From positions 186,001 to 250,000 of the forward strand of contig NZ_FNAN01000007.1 in assembly GCF_900101885.1 (NCBI RefSeq): a DNA stretch of 64,000 bases. The letters run 5' to 3'. Positions 16,214 to 25,809 of the stretch are shown in pieces. The translations under genes were made by a program, and so were the position numbers. The DNA comes from Dyadobacter soli. GTDB lineage: Bacteria > Bacteroidota > Bacteroidia > Cytophagales > Spirosomataceae. The notes below the pieces were generated by a model that saw only the letters and a list, made by a program, of their open reading frames with translations, ran no database searches and was not told where the DNA came from. Each line of letters starts with the position of its first letter. Position 1 is the first letter of the stretch.

Positions 16214-17650
16214 TTACTCTACCCGTGCGGAAACTTCCTGCCTGCCAGCCACCTGCACATCCGCGAACGACACCGCACGCGAGCCTTTCACCACCGCCTG
16301 ACTGGCCTTTTGCCGCTTGCCATTCACGATGATGAACGGATGCTTCCCGGCGAAACTCACCCGCCATTGCACGGCTGAGGTACCCGCATTGCGGAGCGAA
16401 GCCATTTTGGCAGATTCGGTAACCGAAATGCTCCGCTGTAAAACCGGCAGGTTTTCGAGGGCATGCGTATCCCCGGCCCGTCCATTGAACAAAGTCGTGA
16501 CGCGGTTCACCCTGGCATCTGCCTCAATGCCCATAATGCCTTGTACCACGCCCTGCACTGCTCCGTAGGAAACCTCGGGATACTCGCGGCGCTTGGTGGC
16601 CGGGTCGGTCAGATGCAGGATTTGCTTGCGGATCTGCTCCGGATAGCCGTACTGGCCCAGCACATAGGGAAAATACGACTGGTTTTCCATGTTCCAGTCC
16701 CGCGCAAGGATCTGGTCGATCGTCTTGCGGGTACGCGTGGTATCCTTCAACACATCGAACCAGAGCAGGAAAGTTTCGCCTTCGGTATAGCCGAATGCGC
16801 CTTTGGAAGAATAGTAGGTAAAATATTTGTCCTCTTTCTCGCTCCACCATTTGTTCTCGATATGCTGGCGGTATTGGTCCGCTTTTTTGTCAAAAGCGGT
16901 CGCTTCGGAGGTTTTGCCCTCTACGCGGAGCATATCGGCATAAGTTTGCATTCCCCGCGAAAGCGCGGCGATCAGGTCAACGCCCATTTTCAGGTCGTGC
17001 ACACCTTCGGAATAGGAAGCCAGCCCGCGGCAGCGGTGAAACGAATCGTCATCATTGTAGGCGGCGTGCGCATTCGGGTGGAGCGGCCTCGAAAGCAGCG
17101 AATCCGGCTGTAATACCCAGCGTTCCACATATTCGCGGACCGATTTGCGGTGGAAACTGGCAAATTCGGGGCCATTGATGTACCGCTTGTCGCCCGTCCA
17201 CAAATAGAGCTTCCATGCCGCATGCAGCACATCGAAATTCGCATTGAGGTTATACCAGAACTCATCGTCGTTCCGGTAATCTTCCGGCGCGGGTTTGCCC
17301 TGTTTGTTAATTTCCCAATACGAGCACCAATCCTTTCCATCGGAAATGTTTTTGGCAAAATGCGAAAACATATTGGCATTCGCTTTACCCAATCCGAGCA
17401 TTTCGGCGGCCATGCTCTGGTGCGCCACGTCGCGCATGCAGAACGCGAAACGCGAGGGTAATGCGGCTTCGTACCAGTCGCCCACCGGGTCGGCCGGGTT
17501 GCCCTTGTGGCTCAGGGCCATTTCCTTTGCACGGTCGAATGCGGTTTGCAATGCCGCGTCCGTCGAGCGGAACTTTAACGTTTCGCTTTGCGCCATGCAG
17601 CCGGACTGAAAGCCCAGCCACAGGGAAGCAGCGGCGATGAATCTGATCAT
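16214..17650 (-). CDS. Secreted (alpha/alpha)6-barrel glycoside hydrolase of unassigned family
   Basis: The ATG at 17650 (MIRFIAAASLWLGFQSGCMA) gives 478 residues with a signal peptide; the open frame extends to a TTG at 17677. The sequence has the repeated aromatic-rich helices of six-hairpin glycosidases: PVGDWYEAALPSRFAFCMRD followed by VAHQS (about 54-78), DGKDWCSYWEINKQGKPAPE, DDEFWYNLNANFDVLHAAWK, then HAAYNDDDSFHRCRGLASYS, KWWSEKEDKYFTYYSS and YPEVSYGAVQGVVQGIMGIE. The RDV/AHQS and DEFWYN segments contain probable catalytic acids, but I cannot assign a CAZy family; GH154-like or other clan relatives are possible. It follows SusD by about 48 bases and precedes GntR and the symporter, so it probably cleaves the glycan imported by this SusCD pair. 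Confidence 0.65.
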   Translation of the reverse strand: MIRFIAAASLWLGFQSGCMAQSETLKFRSTDAALQTAFDRAKEMALSHKGNPADPVGDWYEAALPSRFAFCMRDVAHQSMAAEMLGLGKANANMFSHFAKNISDGKDWCSYWEINKQGKPAPEDYRNDDEFWYNLNANFDVLHAAWKLYLWTGDKRYINGPEFASFHRKSVREYVERWVLQPDSLLSRPLHPNAHAAYNDDDSFHRCRGLASYSEGVHDLKMGVDLIAALSRGMQTYADMLRVEGKTSEATAFDKKADQYRQHIENKWWSEKEDKYFTYYSSKGAFGYTEGETFLLWFDVLKDTTRTRKTIDQILARDWNMENQSYFPYVLGQYGYPEQIRKQILHLTDPATKRREYPEVSYGAVQGVVQGIMGIEADARVNRVTTLFNGRAGDTHALENLPVLQRSISVTESAKMASLRNAGTSAVQWRVSFAGKHPFIIVNGKRQKASQAVVKGSRAVSFADVQVAGRQEVSARVE

Positions 17651-17698
17651 TCTTGTTGTTTTTGAATTAAAATACAATGTCCTGATAAATATCCTCTA

Positions 17699-19357
17699 TC
17701 AATTATAGTCCGGGTTCTGAACCAATGCGGGGTTCCGCTGCAATTCCGTCCGCGGTATCGGGTAGAAATACAGCGCTGTCTGCCACACCCGTTTCTGCAC
17801 AACGGTGGACTGATAGGCGAATGTGCCGTCGGCCTGTTTAGTAATGATCACGCCCAATGCATCCTTTGAACCCGTATCGGCAATGCCCCAGCGCCGGATA
17901 TCGAAATACCGGTGGCCTTCGAAGCACAATTCGATGCGGCGTTCCTGGCGGATTTTGTCCATTAATGCGGTACCGGATGCATTCACGGCCGGCATTCCCG
18001 CTTTTTGGGCGCGCAGTTTGTTCAGGTAGGTAAGCGCTTCGCCGTCCTCACCCAGTGCGGCGCAGGCTTCCATGTAGTTCAGGTAAATTTCAGATAATCT
18101 GAAACCGACCCATTGCGAGGCGGCATAATCCTGCTTCTGCCAGTCCACCGATTCATCCACCATTTTGCGGATCACATAACGCGTTTTGGAGGCATTCCAG
18201 GGCGAGTAAGGGCTTTGCGGCGAATCGTCCCCGCCTTCGAAAAACTGCGTCGTGCGGCCTTTGAAGGGCTGATTATTGGCTAAAATCGTCGCGTAAAAGC
18301 GGGGATCACGGTTCGCGTAAGGGTTCTTAGCATGCGCCGGGTTCGTCCAGCTGAATGCCGTCCCGTCGGCCATTTCGAATGCGTCCACCATTTGCTGGAT
18401 CACATTGTAGGCACTGTAACCTTCATAGCCATTCGGACTGAGGTCGCGGCTGACGGTATTGTACCGGTCGGCTTTAACCAGGCCGCTGTAAACGCGGGCG
18501 AAAATCACTTCCGGGTTGAAAAAATCGAGGTACGTTTTATTATAGGTACCATTGGCGGCATTGCCATACAATGCATATGAAGCGCCCTGGAAATCGATCA
18601 CGGCTTTGGCGGCTGCCTTGGCTTGCTGCCAGAGCGTCTTATCGCCCGAAGTATTGAAATACGGGCTCGCCGCGTACAACAGCAACCGTGATTTGAGGGC
18701 CAATGCCGCTCCTATCGTCGCCCGGCCTTTGTCGAGGTCGGCGGAGTAAGCGGCAGGTAAGAGCTGGGCAGCCTGCGCGATGTCGGCCAGAATAAAGTCC
18801 TTCGTTTCCGTCCATGTCGCACGCTTCTCGTTGAAATCCTTGTCGTTCACGTCGTACACCTTGGTAATCAGCGGCACGCCACCGAAGCGTTTCAGTAGCT
18901 CGAAATAGGCCAATGCCCGCAGAAAATGCACTTCCCCGCGCATTGTACGCACGGCCTGGCCGTTGGAGACGGTGTCGAGCTGGCCCACGTTTTTGAGGAA
19001 CACATTACAATTGCGGACGGATGAATACAAATCTCCCCAGCGGTTGAGCGAGGAAGAACTCTGGTTATCCGGCGTGGCTTCGCCCTGTACGTAGCTGTTT
19101 TCGTTGGTCCAGTTGAAGTTACCGTACAGTTCGTCGGTCTGCGCGCCCCAACCGAAGCCGCCATCCTTGTAAGCGAGCACAGTCTGGTCGTAAATGCCGT
19201 TTACAAACACCTGTGCCAGGTTCGGGTCGGTCCATACGTCGGATTCGGAATAGGCGTTCAGCGGTTTGAGGTCGAGTACGTCCTTGCAGGAATTCATGGC
19301 CAGCATTCCGGCTCCGAGGGCAATGCCCGCGAACAGTTTTTTTATTTGAATTTTCAT
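17699..19357 (-). CDS. RagB/SusD family outer-membrane glycan-binding lipoprotein
   Basis: 552 residues. The lipoprotein signal is MKIQIKKLFAGIALGAGMLA followed by MNSC (acylated Cys about residue 24). The SusD pattern is complete: DPNLAQVFVNGIYDQTVL, a central GEVHFLRALAYFELLKRFGG followed by VPLI, GFRLSEIYLNYMEACAALGE and the C-terminal RRIELCFEGHRYFDIRRWGI...FYPIPRTELQRNPALVQNPD. It starts 17 bases after the SusC stop and forms the surface lid of that transporter. The ligand is unknown; the adjacent hydrolase has no clear family and the inner-membrane importer is an SSS symporter. Confidence 0.95.
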   Translation of the reverse strand: MKIQIKKLFAGIALGAGMLAMNSCKDVLDLKPLNAYSESDVWTDPNLAQVFVNGIYDQTVLAYKDGGFGWGAQTDELYGNFNWTNENSYVQGEATPDNQSSSSLNRWGDLYSSVRNCNVFLKNVGQLDTVSNGQAVRTMRGEVHFLRALAYFELLKRFGGVPLITKVYDVNDKDFNEKRATWTETKDFILADIAQAAQLLPAAYSADLDKGRATIGAALALKSRLLLYAASPYFNTSGDKTLWQQAKAAAKAVIDFQGASYALYGNAANGTYNKTYLDFFNPEVIFARVYSGLVKADRYNTVSRDLSPNGYEGYSAYNVIQQMVDAFEMADGTAFSWTNPAHAKNPYANRDPRFYATILANNQPFKGRTTQFFEGGDDSPQSPYSPWNASKTRYVIRKMVDESVDWQKQDYAASQWVGFRLSEIYLNYMEACAALGEDGEALTYLNKLRAQKAGMPAVNASGTALMDKIRQERRIELCFEGHRYFDIRRWGIADTGSKDALGVIITKQADGTFAYQSTVVQKRVWQTALYFYPIPRTELQRNPALVQNPDYN

Positions 19358-19374
19358 CGGTTAAATGCTTAGGT

Positions 19375-22300
19375 TTAGAAGCTGATGTTGGCGCCCAGGT
19401 TCACGACGCGCTGTTGCGGATAGTAATAACCCGGGTTGTTCGGGATTTCAGGGTCAAATGACGGCCCGAATTTGTCGATCGAAAACAGGTTGCTGCCATT
19501 GATATAGATCCTCGCGCTATGCATTTTGGCCTTCTTCAACAAGCCGGAAGGCACCGTGAAGCCCAGCTCCACGTTTTTCAGCCGCACGAATGCCGCATTG
19601 CGCAGCCAGAAATCGGAAGTCAATGTATTCACCCCTCTCGAAGCGCCGGTAGGGCCGTTGAAATTGCGGGGAAACTGGTTATCGCCCTCCTTCTGCCAGC
19701 GACCGTCGAAAAACTCTCGCGCCATGTTCAGCCCCGCGGGTGCGAGGTACGACTGCGCCCGCGCCTGCCCCTGCACGAAGAGCGAAAGGTCGAGGTTCTT
19801 CCAGGAAAGCCCCAGCGAGGTGCCGTAGATCAGCTCCGGCGTCCGCACCGATGACTGCCGCACCTGGTCGAGCCCGTTAATGGCCCCGTCGCCATTGATA
19901 TCCTTGTAGCGGATGTCGCCGGGCGCCGTATTGGCCGGGTGCGGGCTGGCGTCGATCTCGGCCTGGTTCTGGTAGAGGCCGTCGGATTCGTACACGAGCC
20001 AGGAGTCGATCGGAATATCGGTCTTGCGCTGGTAGGATGGTACGCTGGCGGCCTCGTCCATGAATATCACCTTGTTGCGGGCAAAAGTAAGGTTACCCCG
20101 GATGTTGTAGCCGAAGCTCGTGCCGATGGTACCATTGTAATAGGCTTCGAGCTCGATACCGCGGTTGAGCACCTTTCCGAGGTTCTGGTTCGGCAAGGTC
20201 ACCCCTGTGTATGCGGGCACGGACTCGCTGCGCGTGATGAGGATACCCGTGCGCATGGAGCGGAAATAGTCGATGGTAACGCCCAGCTTGCCTTTGAGGA
20301 ACTGCGCGTCGAGCGCCACGTCGGTGGTGGTGGCTACTTCCCAGGTAATGTCGCGGTTCGGCGTCGGGCCGGGCACGAGCGAACTTACCTGCGAGGCGTT
20401 CGGGCCGAGCGAGTAACCGAAACCGGTTCCCAAAAGGTAGGTTTGGATGTAGTTGAATGCCGAAACATTGTCGTTACCCGTCTTACCCCACGAGCCGCGC
20501 AATTTCAGCTCGGTAATGCTTTTGGAATTGAAAAAATCCTCCTGCGAAATGCGCCATGCCGCCGAAACTGCCGGGAAGAAGCCGTAGCGCTTTCCTTCGG
20601 GGAAGTTCTGCGAGCCGTCGTAGCGCATGTTGTAGTCGAAAAGGTATTTATTCTTGAAACCATAAGAAGCGCGGGCGATGAAGTTGTTGCGGCCCGTTTG
20701 CGCTGCGGTGGAATTGTTCTGCTGGCCTATCAGGCTACCGGCATAAAGCTGGTCGAGCGAGTTGCTGAGGAAGTTCGACCGGAATGCGCTGATCTCGTCG
20801 GCATTGCCTTCGAAGCGCTCATAGGCGGCAAATCCTTCGACGGAATGGTCGCCGAACCGGTTGTTATAGCCGAGCCGGATGTTCATCAGGCTCTGTTTCA
20901 GCGTACCGCGTAGCTCCGACAAGCTGGGTTTAATGGCCGAATTGATCTGAATATAGTCGCCGGTAGCACCGTCGTAACGGAATGCGGGCGGCGGTGTTTT
21001 GGTAAATGCTTTTGTTTTGGAAAAAGTGAGGTCATAGGCATAGTAGCCATCCACGAACAGGCCATCGACTGCTTTGGACAGGTCCCATTTGAAATAGGTC
21101 TTGGTTTGCAAAAAATCGTTGGTAACCCGGTTGTAGCCCGCCTCGCCGCCGGTAATGTACACCATGCTGTTGTTAGGCCCGCCGCCGATGCCCGGTCCCA
21201 CGAGGCCGTTGGGATACACCGGCACAAGGTAAGGGTATGCCAGCCACAGCTCCCGGAAGATCGCGCCGGCATTGTAATTGCCCACGGCCGAATTCCGGAA
21301 CTCGTTGCGGTACAGCAAGTCCACCCCGATTTTCAGGTTGTCGGTAACGGCGATATCCACATTGGCACGCGCCTGCGCCTGCTTGTAATAGGCCGCGTCC
21401 CTTTTATAAATGCCGTCCTGCTTCTGGTACTGGCCCGAAAGGAAATAGGTAACCTTGTCGGTGCCGCCGCGGAGGGAAATGACCTGGTTGTGCTGCAATG
21501 CCTGCTTTTTCATGGTCGCGTCCCACCAGTCGGTGCTCGGGAAAGAGAGCGGGTCGGAGCCGTCGCGAAACTTCTGCAACGACGCGTCGGGCCAGGTTAC
21601 GTTCTGGCCGATCATCCGGTCGTACTCGTTGGTAGCCAATGCGTATTCGTACGAATTCAACATTTGCGGCACGCGCGTCGCCTGCGTGAGCGACCAGTTG
21701 GTACCGATGGACAGCACCGGCTTGCCAGCCTGCCCGCGCTTGGTGGTGATGAGGATCACGCCGTTAGCCGAGCGCGCCCCGTAAATCGCCGCGGTGGCAT
21801 CTTTGATCACCGTAAACGACTCGATATCCGCCGGATTGAGCCGCGCAAAGCCGCCCGAACGGTCGGGAATGCCGTCGATCACGACCAGCGCACCGGTGCT
21901 GCCGAGCGTTGCCTTTCCACGGACGAATATCTCCGCATTGTCGTTACCCGGCTCGCCGCTGCGGGTGTTGGCGATCAGGCCCGGCACGCGGCCGGCGATC
22001 GAGTTGGTGAGGTTGCTCGCAGGTGATTTTTCCAGCTCGCTGCCTTTGATCGTCGACACCGAGCCGGTGAGGTCCGCGCGGGTTTTGGTGCCATAGCCCA
22101 CTACCACCACTTCGTCGAGCGCCTTGGTATCGGCTTCAAGCAACACATCGAGCTTGCTTTGCTTGCCGACCTGGATTTCGCGGGGAATGTAGCCTATGTA
22201 GGAAAAGACGAGCACCGCGTCGGCCGAAGGCACATTGATCGTAAAATTTCCATCGGTATTGGTGGACGTGCCGCCATTGGCACCCTTGATGATCACACTC

Positions 22301-22425
22301 ACGCCGACGAGCGGGCCGGACGCATCCGTGACCCTGCCCGTAACCGGAACCTGGGCCCTGACCGCCGCGCATAACAGCAGCAGCACAGCCAGAAGCAGTG
22401 AAGAAAAGCGGGTATAAAAAACCAT
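19375..22425 (-). CDS. SusC/RagA family TonB-linked outer-membrane transporter
   Basis: The ATG at 22425 (MVFYTRFSSLLLAVLLLLCA) starts a normal signal peptide and gives 1016 residues; the longer open frame to 22497 adds a charged, unlikely extension. After the signal come a CarboxypepD_reg-like domain (VTGRVTDASGPLVGVSVIIK), LDEVVVVGYGTKTRADLTGS, and a plug with LVVIDGIPDRSGGFARLNPA followed by DIESFTVIKDATAAIYGARS ANGVILITT. The barrel ends VVNLGANISF. There is no STN domain, so this system is not FecR-controlled. It pairs with the SusD 17 bases downstream. The 259-base upstream region contains a 17-bp repeat (22538-22554) also found at the end of bioA. Confidence 0.95.
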   Translation of the reverse strand: MVFYTRFSSLLLAVLLLLCAAVRAQVPVTGRVTDASGPLVGVSVIIKGANGGTSTNTDGNFTINVPSADAVLVFSYIGYIPREIQVGKQSKLDVLLEADTKALDEVVVVGYGTKTRADLTGSVSTIKGSELEKSPASNLTNSIAGRVPGLIANTRSGEPGNDNAEIFVRGKATLGSTGALVVIDGIPDRSGGFARLNPADIESFTVIKDATAAIYGARSANGVILITTKRGQAGKPVLSIGTNWSLTQATRVPQMLNSYEYALATNEYDRMIGQNVTWPDASLQKFRDGSDPLSFPSTDWWDATMKKQALQHNQVISLRGGTDKVTYFLSGQYQKQDGIYKRDAAYYKQAQARANVDIAVTDNLKIGVDLLYRNEFRNSAVGNYNAGAIFRELWLAYPYLVPVYPNGLVGPGIGGGPNNSMVYITGGEAGYNRVTNDFLQTKTYFKWDLSKAVDGLFVDGYYAYDLTFSKTKAFTKTPPPAFRYDGATGDYIQINSAIKPSLSELRGTLKQSLMNIRLGYNNRFGDHSVEGFAAYERFEGNADEISAFRSNFLSNSLDQLYAGSLIGQQNNSTAAQTGRNNFIARASYGFKNKYLFDYNMRYDGSQNFPEGKRYGFFPAVSAAWRISQEDFFNSKSITELKLRGSWGKTGNDNVSAFNYIQTYLLGTGFGYSLGPNASQVSSLVPGPTPNRDITWEVATTTDVALDAQFLKGKLGVTIDYFRSMRTGILITRSESVPAYTGVTLPNQNLGKVLNRGIELEAYYNGTIGTSFGYNIRGNLTFARNKVIFMDEAASVPSYQRKTDIPIDSWLVYESDGLYQNQAEIDASPHPANTAPGDIRYKDINGDGAINGLDQVRQSSVRTPELIYGTSLGLSWKNLDLSLFVQGQARAQSYLAPAGLNMAREFFDGRWQKEGDNQFPRNFNGPTGASRGVNTLTSDFWLRNAAFVRLKNVELGFTVPSGLLKKAKMHSARIYINGSNLFSIDKFGPSFDPEIPNNPGYYYPQQRVVNLGANISF

Positions 22426-22537
22426 GTTCGAAAGGGTTATTAAGTGAAACACGCGCTGCGCAGGCAAGCCTCCGGATGCCGCCCGACACAATCGCACTGT
22501 CTAATTTTTTATCAAAAGAACACAATTTTTAATTAAT

Positions 22538-22554
22538 CTATACTATTCTATACT
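22538..22554. repeat. 17-bp direct repeat, copy 1, upstream of SusC
   Basis: CTATACTATTCTATACT, itself two CTATACT heptamers ten bases apart (one helical turn). It lies 113 bases upstream of the SusC start at 22425 and has an exact second copy at 22680-22696. The periodic heptamers suggest a protein-binding site in the SusC promoter region; the binding factor is unknown. Confidence 0.55.
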
Positions 22555-22679
22555 ATTTTAAGAAAAAATATTTTTTGAATTAGTTAAAACATGGCCAGGA
22601 AAGCTATTTTACAACAAATGGCTATAAATAAGTATCATAAAGACACTTTATCGACATTGCCGAGCAGCTATATTTATAA

Positions 22680-22696
22680 CTATACTATTCTATACT
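22680..22696. repeat. 17-bp direct repeat, copy 2, overlapping the bioA stop codon
   Basis: An exact copy of the repeat at 22538-22554. It covers the last codons and TAG stop of bioA (stop at 22685-22687), so part of it is constrained by coding. The two copies are 142 bases apart. Confidence 0.55.
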
Positions 22697-23986
22697 TATC
22701 TCAATAACCGATTCCGTTAAAACTTCTATGATCGAGTCGTAGCAATATTGAAGATCGGCATCACTAATGCAGTAGGGAGGAACGAGGTACAATACATTTC
22801 CAAGCGGGCGGAGCAGAATGCCCTTTTGCAGCAATGCCCCGAACACGGGTTTGCATTGATTCCGGAAGTAGGAATCCGCTCCGTCGTCGCCGAGGTTCAT
22901 CGCAAGAATGACCCCGCACTGGCGGACGGAATGGATGATCGCATGCGTGGCCACACGTGCGCGGAACTGCGCGTGCTGGTGGGCAATACGGGCGATGGCG
23001 GCTTGCGTTTCCGCACTTTTGAGCAAATGCAGACTCGCCAGCGCGGCACGGCACGCGAGTGGATTGGCCGTGAAGGAATGGCCGTGAAACAATGTCCCGT
23101 ATACGTTATCCGTGCGGAATGCTTCGTGAATATCAGCCGTGCAGGTGGTAACGCCCAGCGGCATGGTACCTCCTGTGAGGCCTTTGGAAAGGCACATGAT
23201 GTCGGGCTTTTCGGTCAGATGATCGGCGGCGAACATGCGCCCCGTGCGCCCGAAGCCTACAAATATCTCGTCCTGCACGAGGAGCATGCCCTTCGAACGG
23301 CAGTAGCGCAACAAGGTATCGAGGTGCGCGGCCTCGTACATGCGCATACCGCCCGCCCCCTGTACCAGCGGCTCATACACGAAACAGGCGATCTGATCGG
23401 CGTGGTGGTCGATAAATGCCTGGATTTCGGGCAGGTTAGCCTCCGTCGGGAGATCGATATGGATGACGTCGAAGAGGAGATCGGCGAAGGGTTCCGTCCA
23501 GCCGCTGCGGCCGCTTACCGCCATTGCCCCGAAGGTATCGCCGTGGTACCCGTGCCTGAATGCCAGCACTGTGGATTTGGGCTGGTCACGGTTGTAAGCA
23601 TACTGAAAACTCATTTTGAGTGCTACTTCTATGGCTGTGGAGCCATTATCGGAATAGAAGACCTTACTTTGGTTCCCGGGCAGCACTTCCAGCAATGCCT
23701 CCGAAAGCGCTACCGCCGACGGATGCGTAAAACCTGCGAAAATGACGTGTTCAAGCGTACGCAGCTGGTCGGAAACCTGCTCGGCAATGTAGGGATGGGC
23801 ATGGCCGTGCAGGTTCACCCACCACGAAGCAATGGCGTCGATGTAGCGCTTGCCGTTCTCATCATATAAATAAGCTCCCTCACCGCGTACGATGGCGATT
23901 GCTTCGCCTGCCGTTTTAAGAGGTGTAAAAGGGTGCCAGTTCACCGCACTGTCGCGCTGGCCCCAGGTCTGGTTTTGAATATGCAT
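22685..23986 (-). CDS. bioA: Adenosylmethionine--8-amino-7-oxononanoate aminotransferase
   Basis: 433 residues of the class-III PLP aminotransferases, with the BioA pattern. It begins WHPFTPLKTAGEAIAIVRGE and has ASWWVNLHGHAHPYIAEQVS (about residues 53-72), SDNGSTAIEVALKMSFQY, FRHGYHGDTFGAMAVSG and LLVQDEIFVGFGRTGRMFAA (PLP Asp239). The PLP lysine is Lys268 in CLSKGLTGG. GTLFHGHSFTANPLACRAAL is also characteristic of BioA. It converts KAPA to 7,8-diaminopelargonate (DAPA), using S-adenosylmethionine as amino donor. It starts 70 bases after bioD and ends the biotin operon. The family assignment is firm. Confidence 0.95.
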   Translation of the reverse strand: MHIQNQTWGQRDSAVNWHPFTPLKTAGEAIAIVRGEGAYLYDENGKRYIDAIASWWVNLHGHAHPYIAEQVSDQLRTLEHVIFAGFTHPSAVALSEALLEVLPGNQSKVFYSDNGSTAIEVALKMSFQYAYNRDQPKSTVLAFRHGYHGDTFGAMAVSGRSGWTEPFADLLFDVIHIDLPTEANLPEIQAFIDHHADQIACFVYEPLVQGAGGMRMYEAAHLDTLLRYCRSKGMLLVQDEIFVGFGRTGRMFAADHLTEKPDIMCLSKGLTGGTMPLGVTTCTADIHEAFRTDNVYGTLFHGHSFTANPLACRAALASLHLLKSAETQAAIARIAHQHAQFRARVATHAIIHSVRQCGVILAMNLGDDGADSYFRNQCKPVFGALLQKGILLRPLGNVLYLVPPYCISDADLQYCYDSIIEVLTESVIEISIE

Positions 23987-24056
23987 TAGGGAATGTGTTT
24001 TGGACTAACTAAATGGAGGTCGGCGGTCCGGCGATCAGTCAACTGTAATCAGCCGC

Positions 24057-24701
24057 CTATGCACGGTCGTTCGGATTGACCTGCTTGCGTATCCGTATGG
24101 CCACACGTATAATGCTTCGCGCATTTAATGTTTTGAAATCGGGAATATCGAGAATAGTAGCCTGAATATCCGGGTAGGAAAGTATCACACGGCGGGTATC
24201 TTCATCGAACGGGCCATTGAAGACCAGGTATTTCAATGGAATGTGCCGCTGTTTAAGGGCTTGAATAGACATCAGGGTGTGATTGATACACCCCAGGTAG
24301 TTCCGAACAACCAACGCAACTTCCACGCCCAGCTGTTCGATCCAGTCGATCATACAAAACTGCTCGTTGATAGGCACATATAACCCGCCGGCACCTTCGA
24401 TGATCAGTTTATTCTTTGTTTCAGGAAGAATTAAATCCTCTGCCATAATGCATTTCTGCTCCTTCTGCGCGGCCTTGTGCGGGGAGGCAGCCAGTTTGAG
24501 ACGAACGGCTTCCAGGTGTGTGATAGTGCCCGGGCTGGTCAATTGGGTAACAGTTTTGCGATCAGTATTGTCCAGCCCTCCCGCTTGCACGGGCTTCCAG
24601 TAGTCGGCTTTCAGCGATTCGGTCAGCACGGCGGCGCAGACGGTTTTGCCCACGTCGGTGCCAATGCCGGTCACAAACAGGATTTTCCTATTCGGTATCA
24701 T
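24057..24701 (-). CDS. bioD: Dethiobiotin synthetase
   Basis: 214 residues. The P-loop is VTGIGTDVGKTVCAAVL (about residues 10-26), with the family's KxxDVGKT-type signature and the YWKPVQAGG segment (about 35-43). Next come the substrate-binding stretches LEAVRLKLAASPHKAA and LIIEGAGGLYVPINE, followed by VVRNYLGCINHTLMSIQAL, the usual 'v.r..LG.iNHtlLt..al' region. The enzyme carboxylates 7,8-diaminopelargonate with ATP to form dethiobiotin. The gene overlaps the end of bioF by 14 bases, suggesting translational coupling. Length is slightly below the E. coli enzyme (225). Confidence 0.93.
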   Translation of the reverse strand: MIPNRKILFVTGIGTDVGKTVCAAVLTESLKADYWKPVQAGGLDNTDRKTVTQLTSPGTITHLEAVRLKLAASPHKAAQKEQKCIMAEDLILPETKNKLIIEGAGGLYVPINEQFCMIDWIEQLGVEVALVVRNYLGCINHTLMSIQALKQRHIPLKYLVFNGPFDEDTRRVILSYPDIQATILDIPDFKTLNARSIIRVAIRIRKQVNPNDRA

Positions 24702-25809
24702 GAAGTTCTTTTAAAATAGTGGTGAGTTGCCGTATCTCGGCATCGGTATTAAATGCGTGGAGACTGATCCGCAGGCGTTCGGAACCGCTCTGCACCGTCG
24801 GCGGCCTTACCGCGAACGTGAACAGCGACTGGCTTTCGAGCATTTCCCGTACTGCCATCAACCGCGCGACACCGGGGAAAGGAACCGATTGCACCGGGCT
24901 GCTGGCGCCGGAGAATGTCGGTAGTCCGGCCGACGTAAAGCAGGTAATCCGGCTTTGCAAATCCTCCCGTAGCCGGGGATTCATTTTCAGAAATTCATAA
25001 CTGTTTCGGATCGTCGCCGCAAACCAATCAGGTTGGCCTGTTGTGTAAATGAATGGCGCCGCGAAATTGACCAGGTAGTCGATCACTGTATTGTTCCCCA
25101 GCACCGCGGCCCCGTGGGCACCCATGGCCTTGCCATACGTTACGACGGTCGCGCATACGCGCTCCTGCAATGCCTGCGTATACACGAGCCCGTACCCGAA
25201 TACACCCATCGCGTGCGCCTCGTCCACGATCAGCGAAGCGCCATAACGCTCCGCCAGCAGCACCAGATCGTGAAGCGGCGCAAAATCGCCTTCCATCGAA
25301 TACAGGCTCTCGACAGCGATCCAGCATTTTCCCGGCGTTTTGGCCAGCCGGCTTTCGAGGTGGTCCAGGTCGTTGTGCAAAAACCGCATTTTCTTCGCAA
25401 ACGACAACCGGCAGCCGTCGATGACCGAGCGGTGTACAAACTCGTCCAGCAGGATCGTATCGTTTCTCTTCGGCAGGCAGGAGAATAGCGCCAGGTTAGC
25501 CATGTACCCCGACGGGAATAGCAACGCCCGCTCGGTCTCGTGCTGTTTGGCAATAAAGTCTTCGACAGATAACACAAATGCCGAGTTCCCGCTCACCAGC
25601 CGGGAGCCGGTAGCGCCGCGCAGCCATTGCGGGTTATGCTGCAAGGCAGCTGTCAGCATTTCGTGGCAGGCATTATTCGATGCAAGGCCCAGATAATCAT
25701 TGGAATAAAAATCAACACCCTGCCCCTTTACCCGGAGCTCCCGAAGTATCCCCTGCTCCTCCCGGCGGGCAAGGTCCTGCGAGAGTTGGGCCAGTACACC
25801 GTCACGCAT
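24688..25809 (-). CDS. bioF: 8-amino-7-oxononanoate synthase
   Basis: 373 residues of the alpha-oxoamine synthase family. The visible landmarks are VDFYSNDYLGLASN, RGATGSRLVSGNSAFVLSVE, ALLFPSGYMANLALFSCLP, LIVDEAHAMGVFGYG (PLP Asp196, His199) and the PLP lysine Lys227 in VTYGKAMGAHGAAVLGN. It condenses pimeloyl-CoA or pimeloyl-ACP with L-alanine to KAPA, the first committed ring-forming step of biotin synthesis. CoA ligases of the threonine pathway (Kbl) share the fold, but the flanking bioD and bioA settle the call. Its ATG overlaps the end of the upstream ferritin-like gene by eight bases. No bioB, bioC, bioH, bioG, bioW or bioZ lies in the window. Confidence 0.94.
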   Translation of the reverse strand: MRDGVLAQLSQDLARREEQGILRELRVKGQGVDFYSNDYLGLASNNACHEMLTAALQHNPQWLRGATGSRLVSGNSAFVLSVEDFIAKQHETERALLFPSGYMANLALFSCLPKRNDTILLDEFVHRSVIDGCRLSFAKKMRFLHNDLDHLESRLAKTPGKCWIAVESLYSMEGDFAPLHDLVLLAERYGASLIVDEAHAMGVFGYGLVYTQALQERVCATVVTYGKAMGAHGAAVLGNNTVIDYLVNFAAPFIYTTGQPDWFAATIRNSYEFLKMNPRLREDLQSRITCFTSAGLPTFSGASSPVQSVPFPGVARLMAVREMLESQSLFTFAVRPPTVQSGSERLRISLHAFNTDAEIRQLTTILKELHDTE

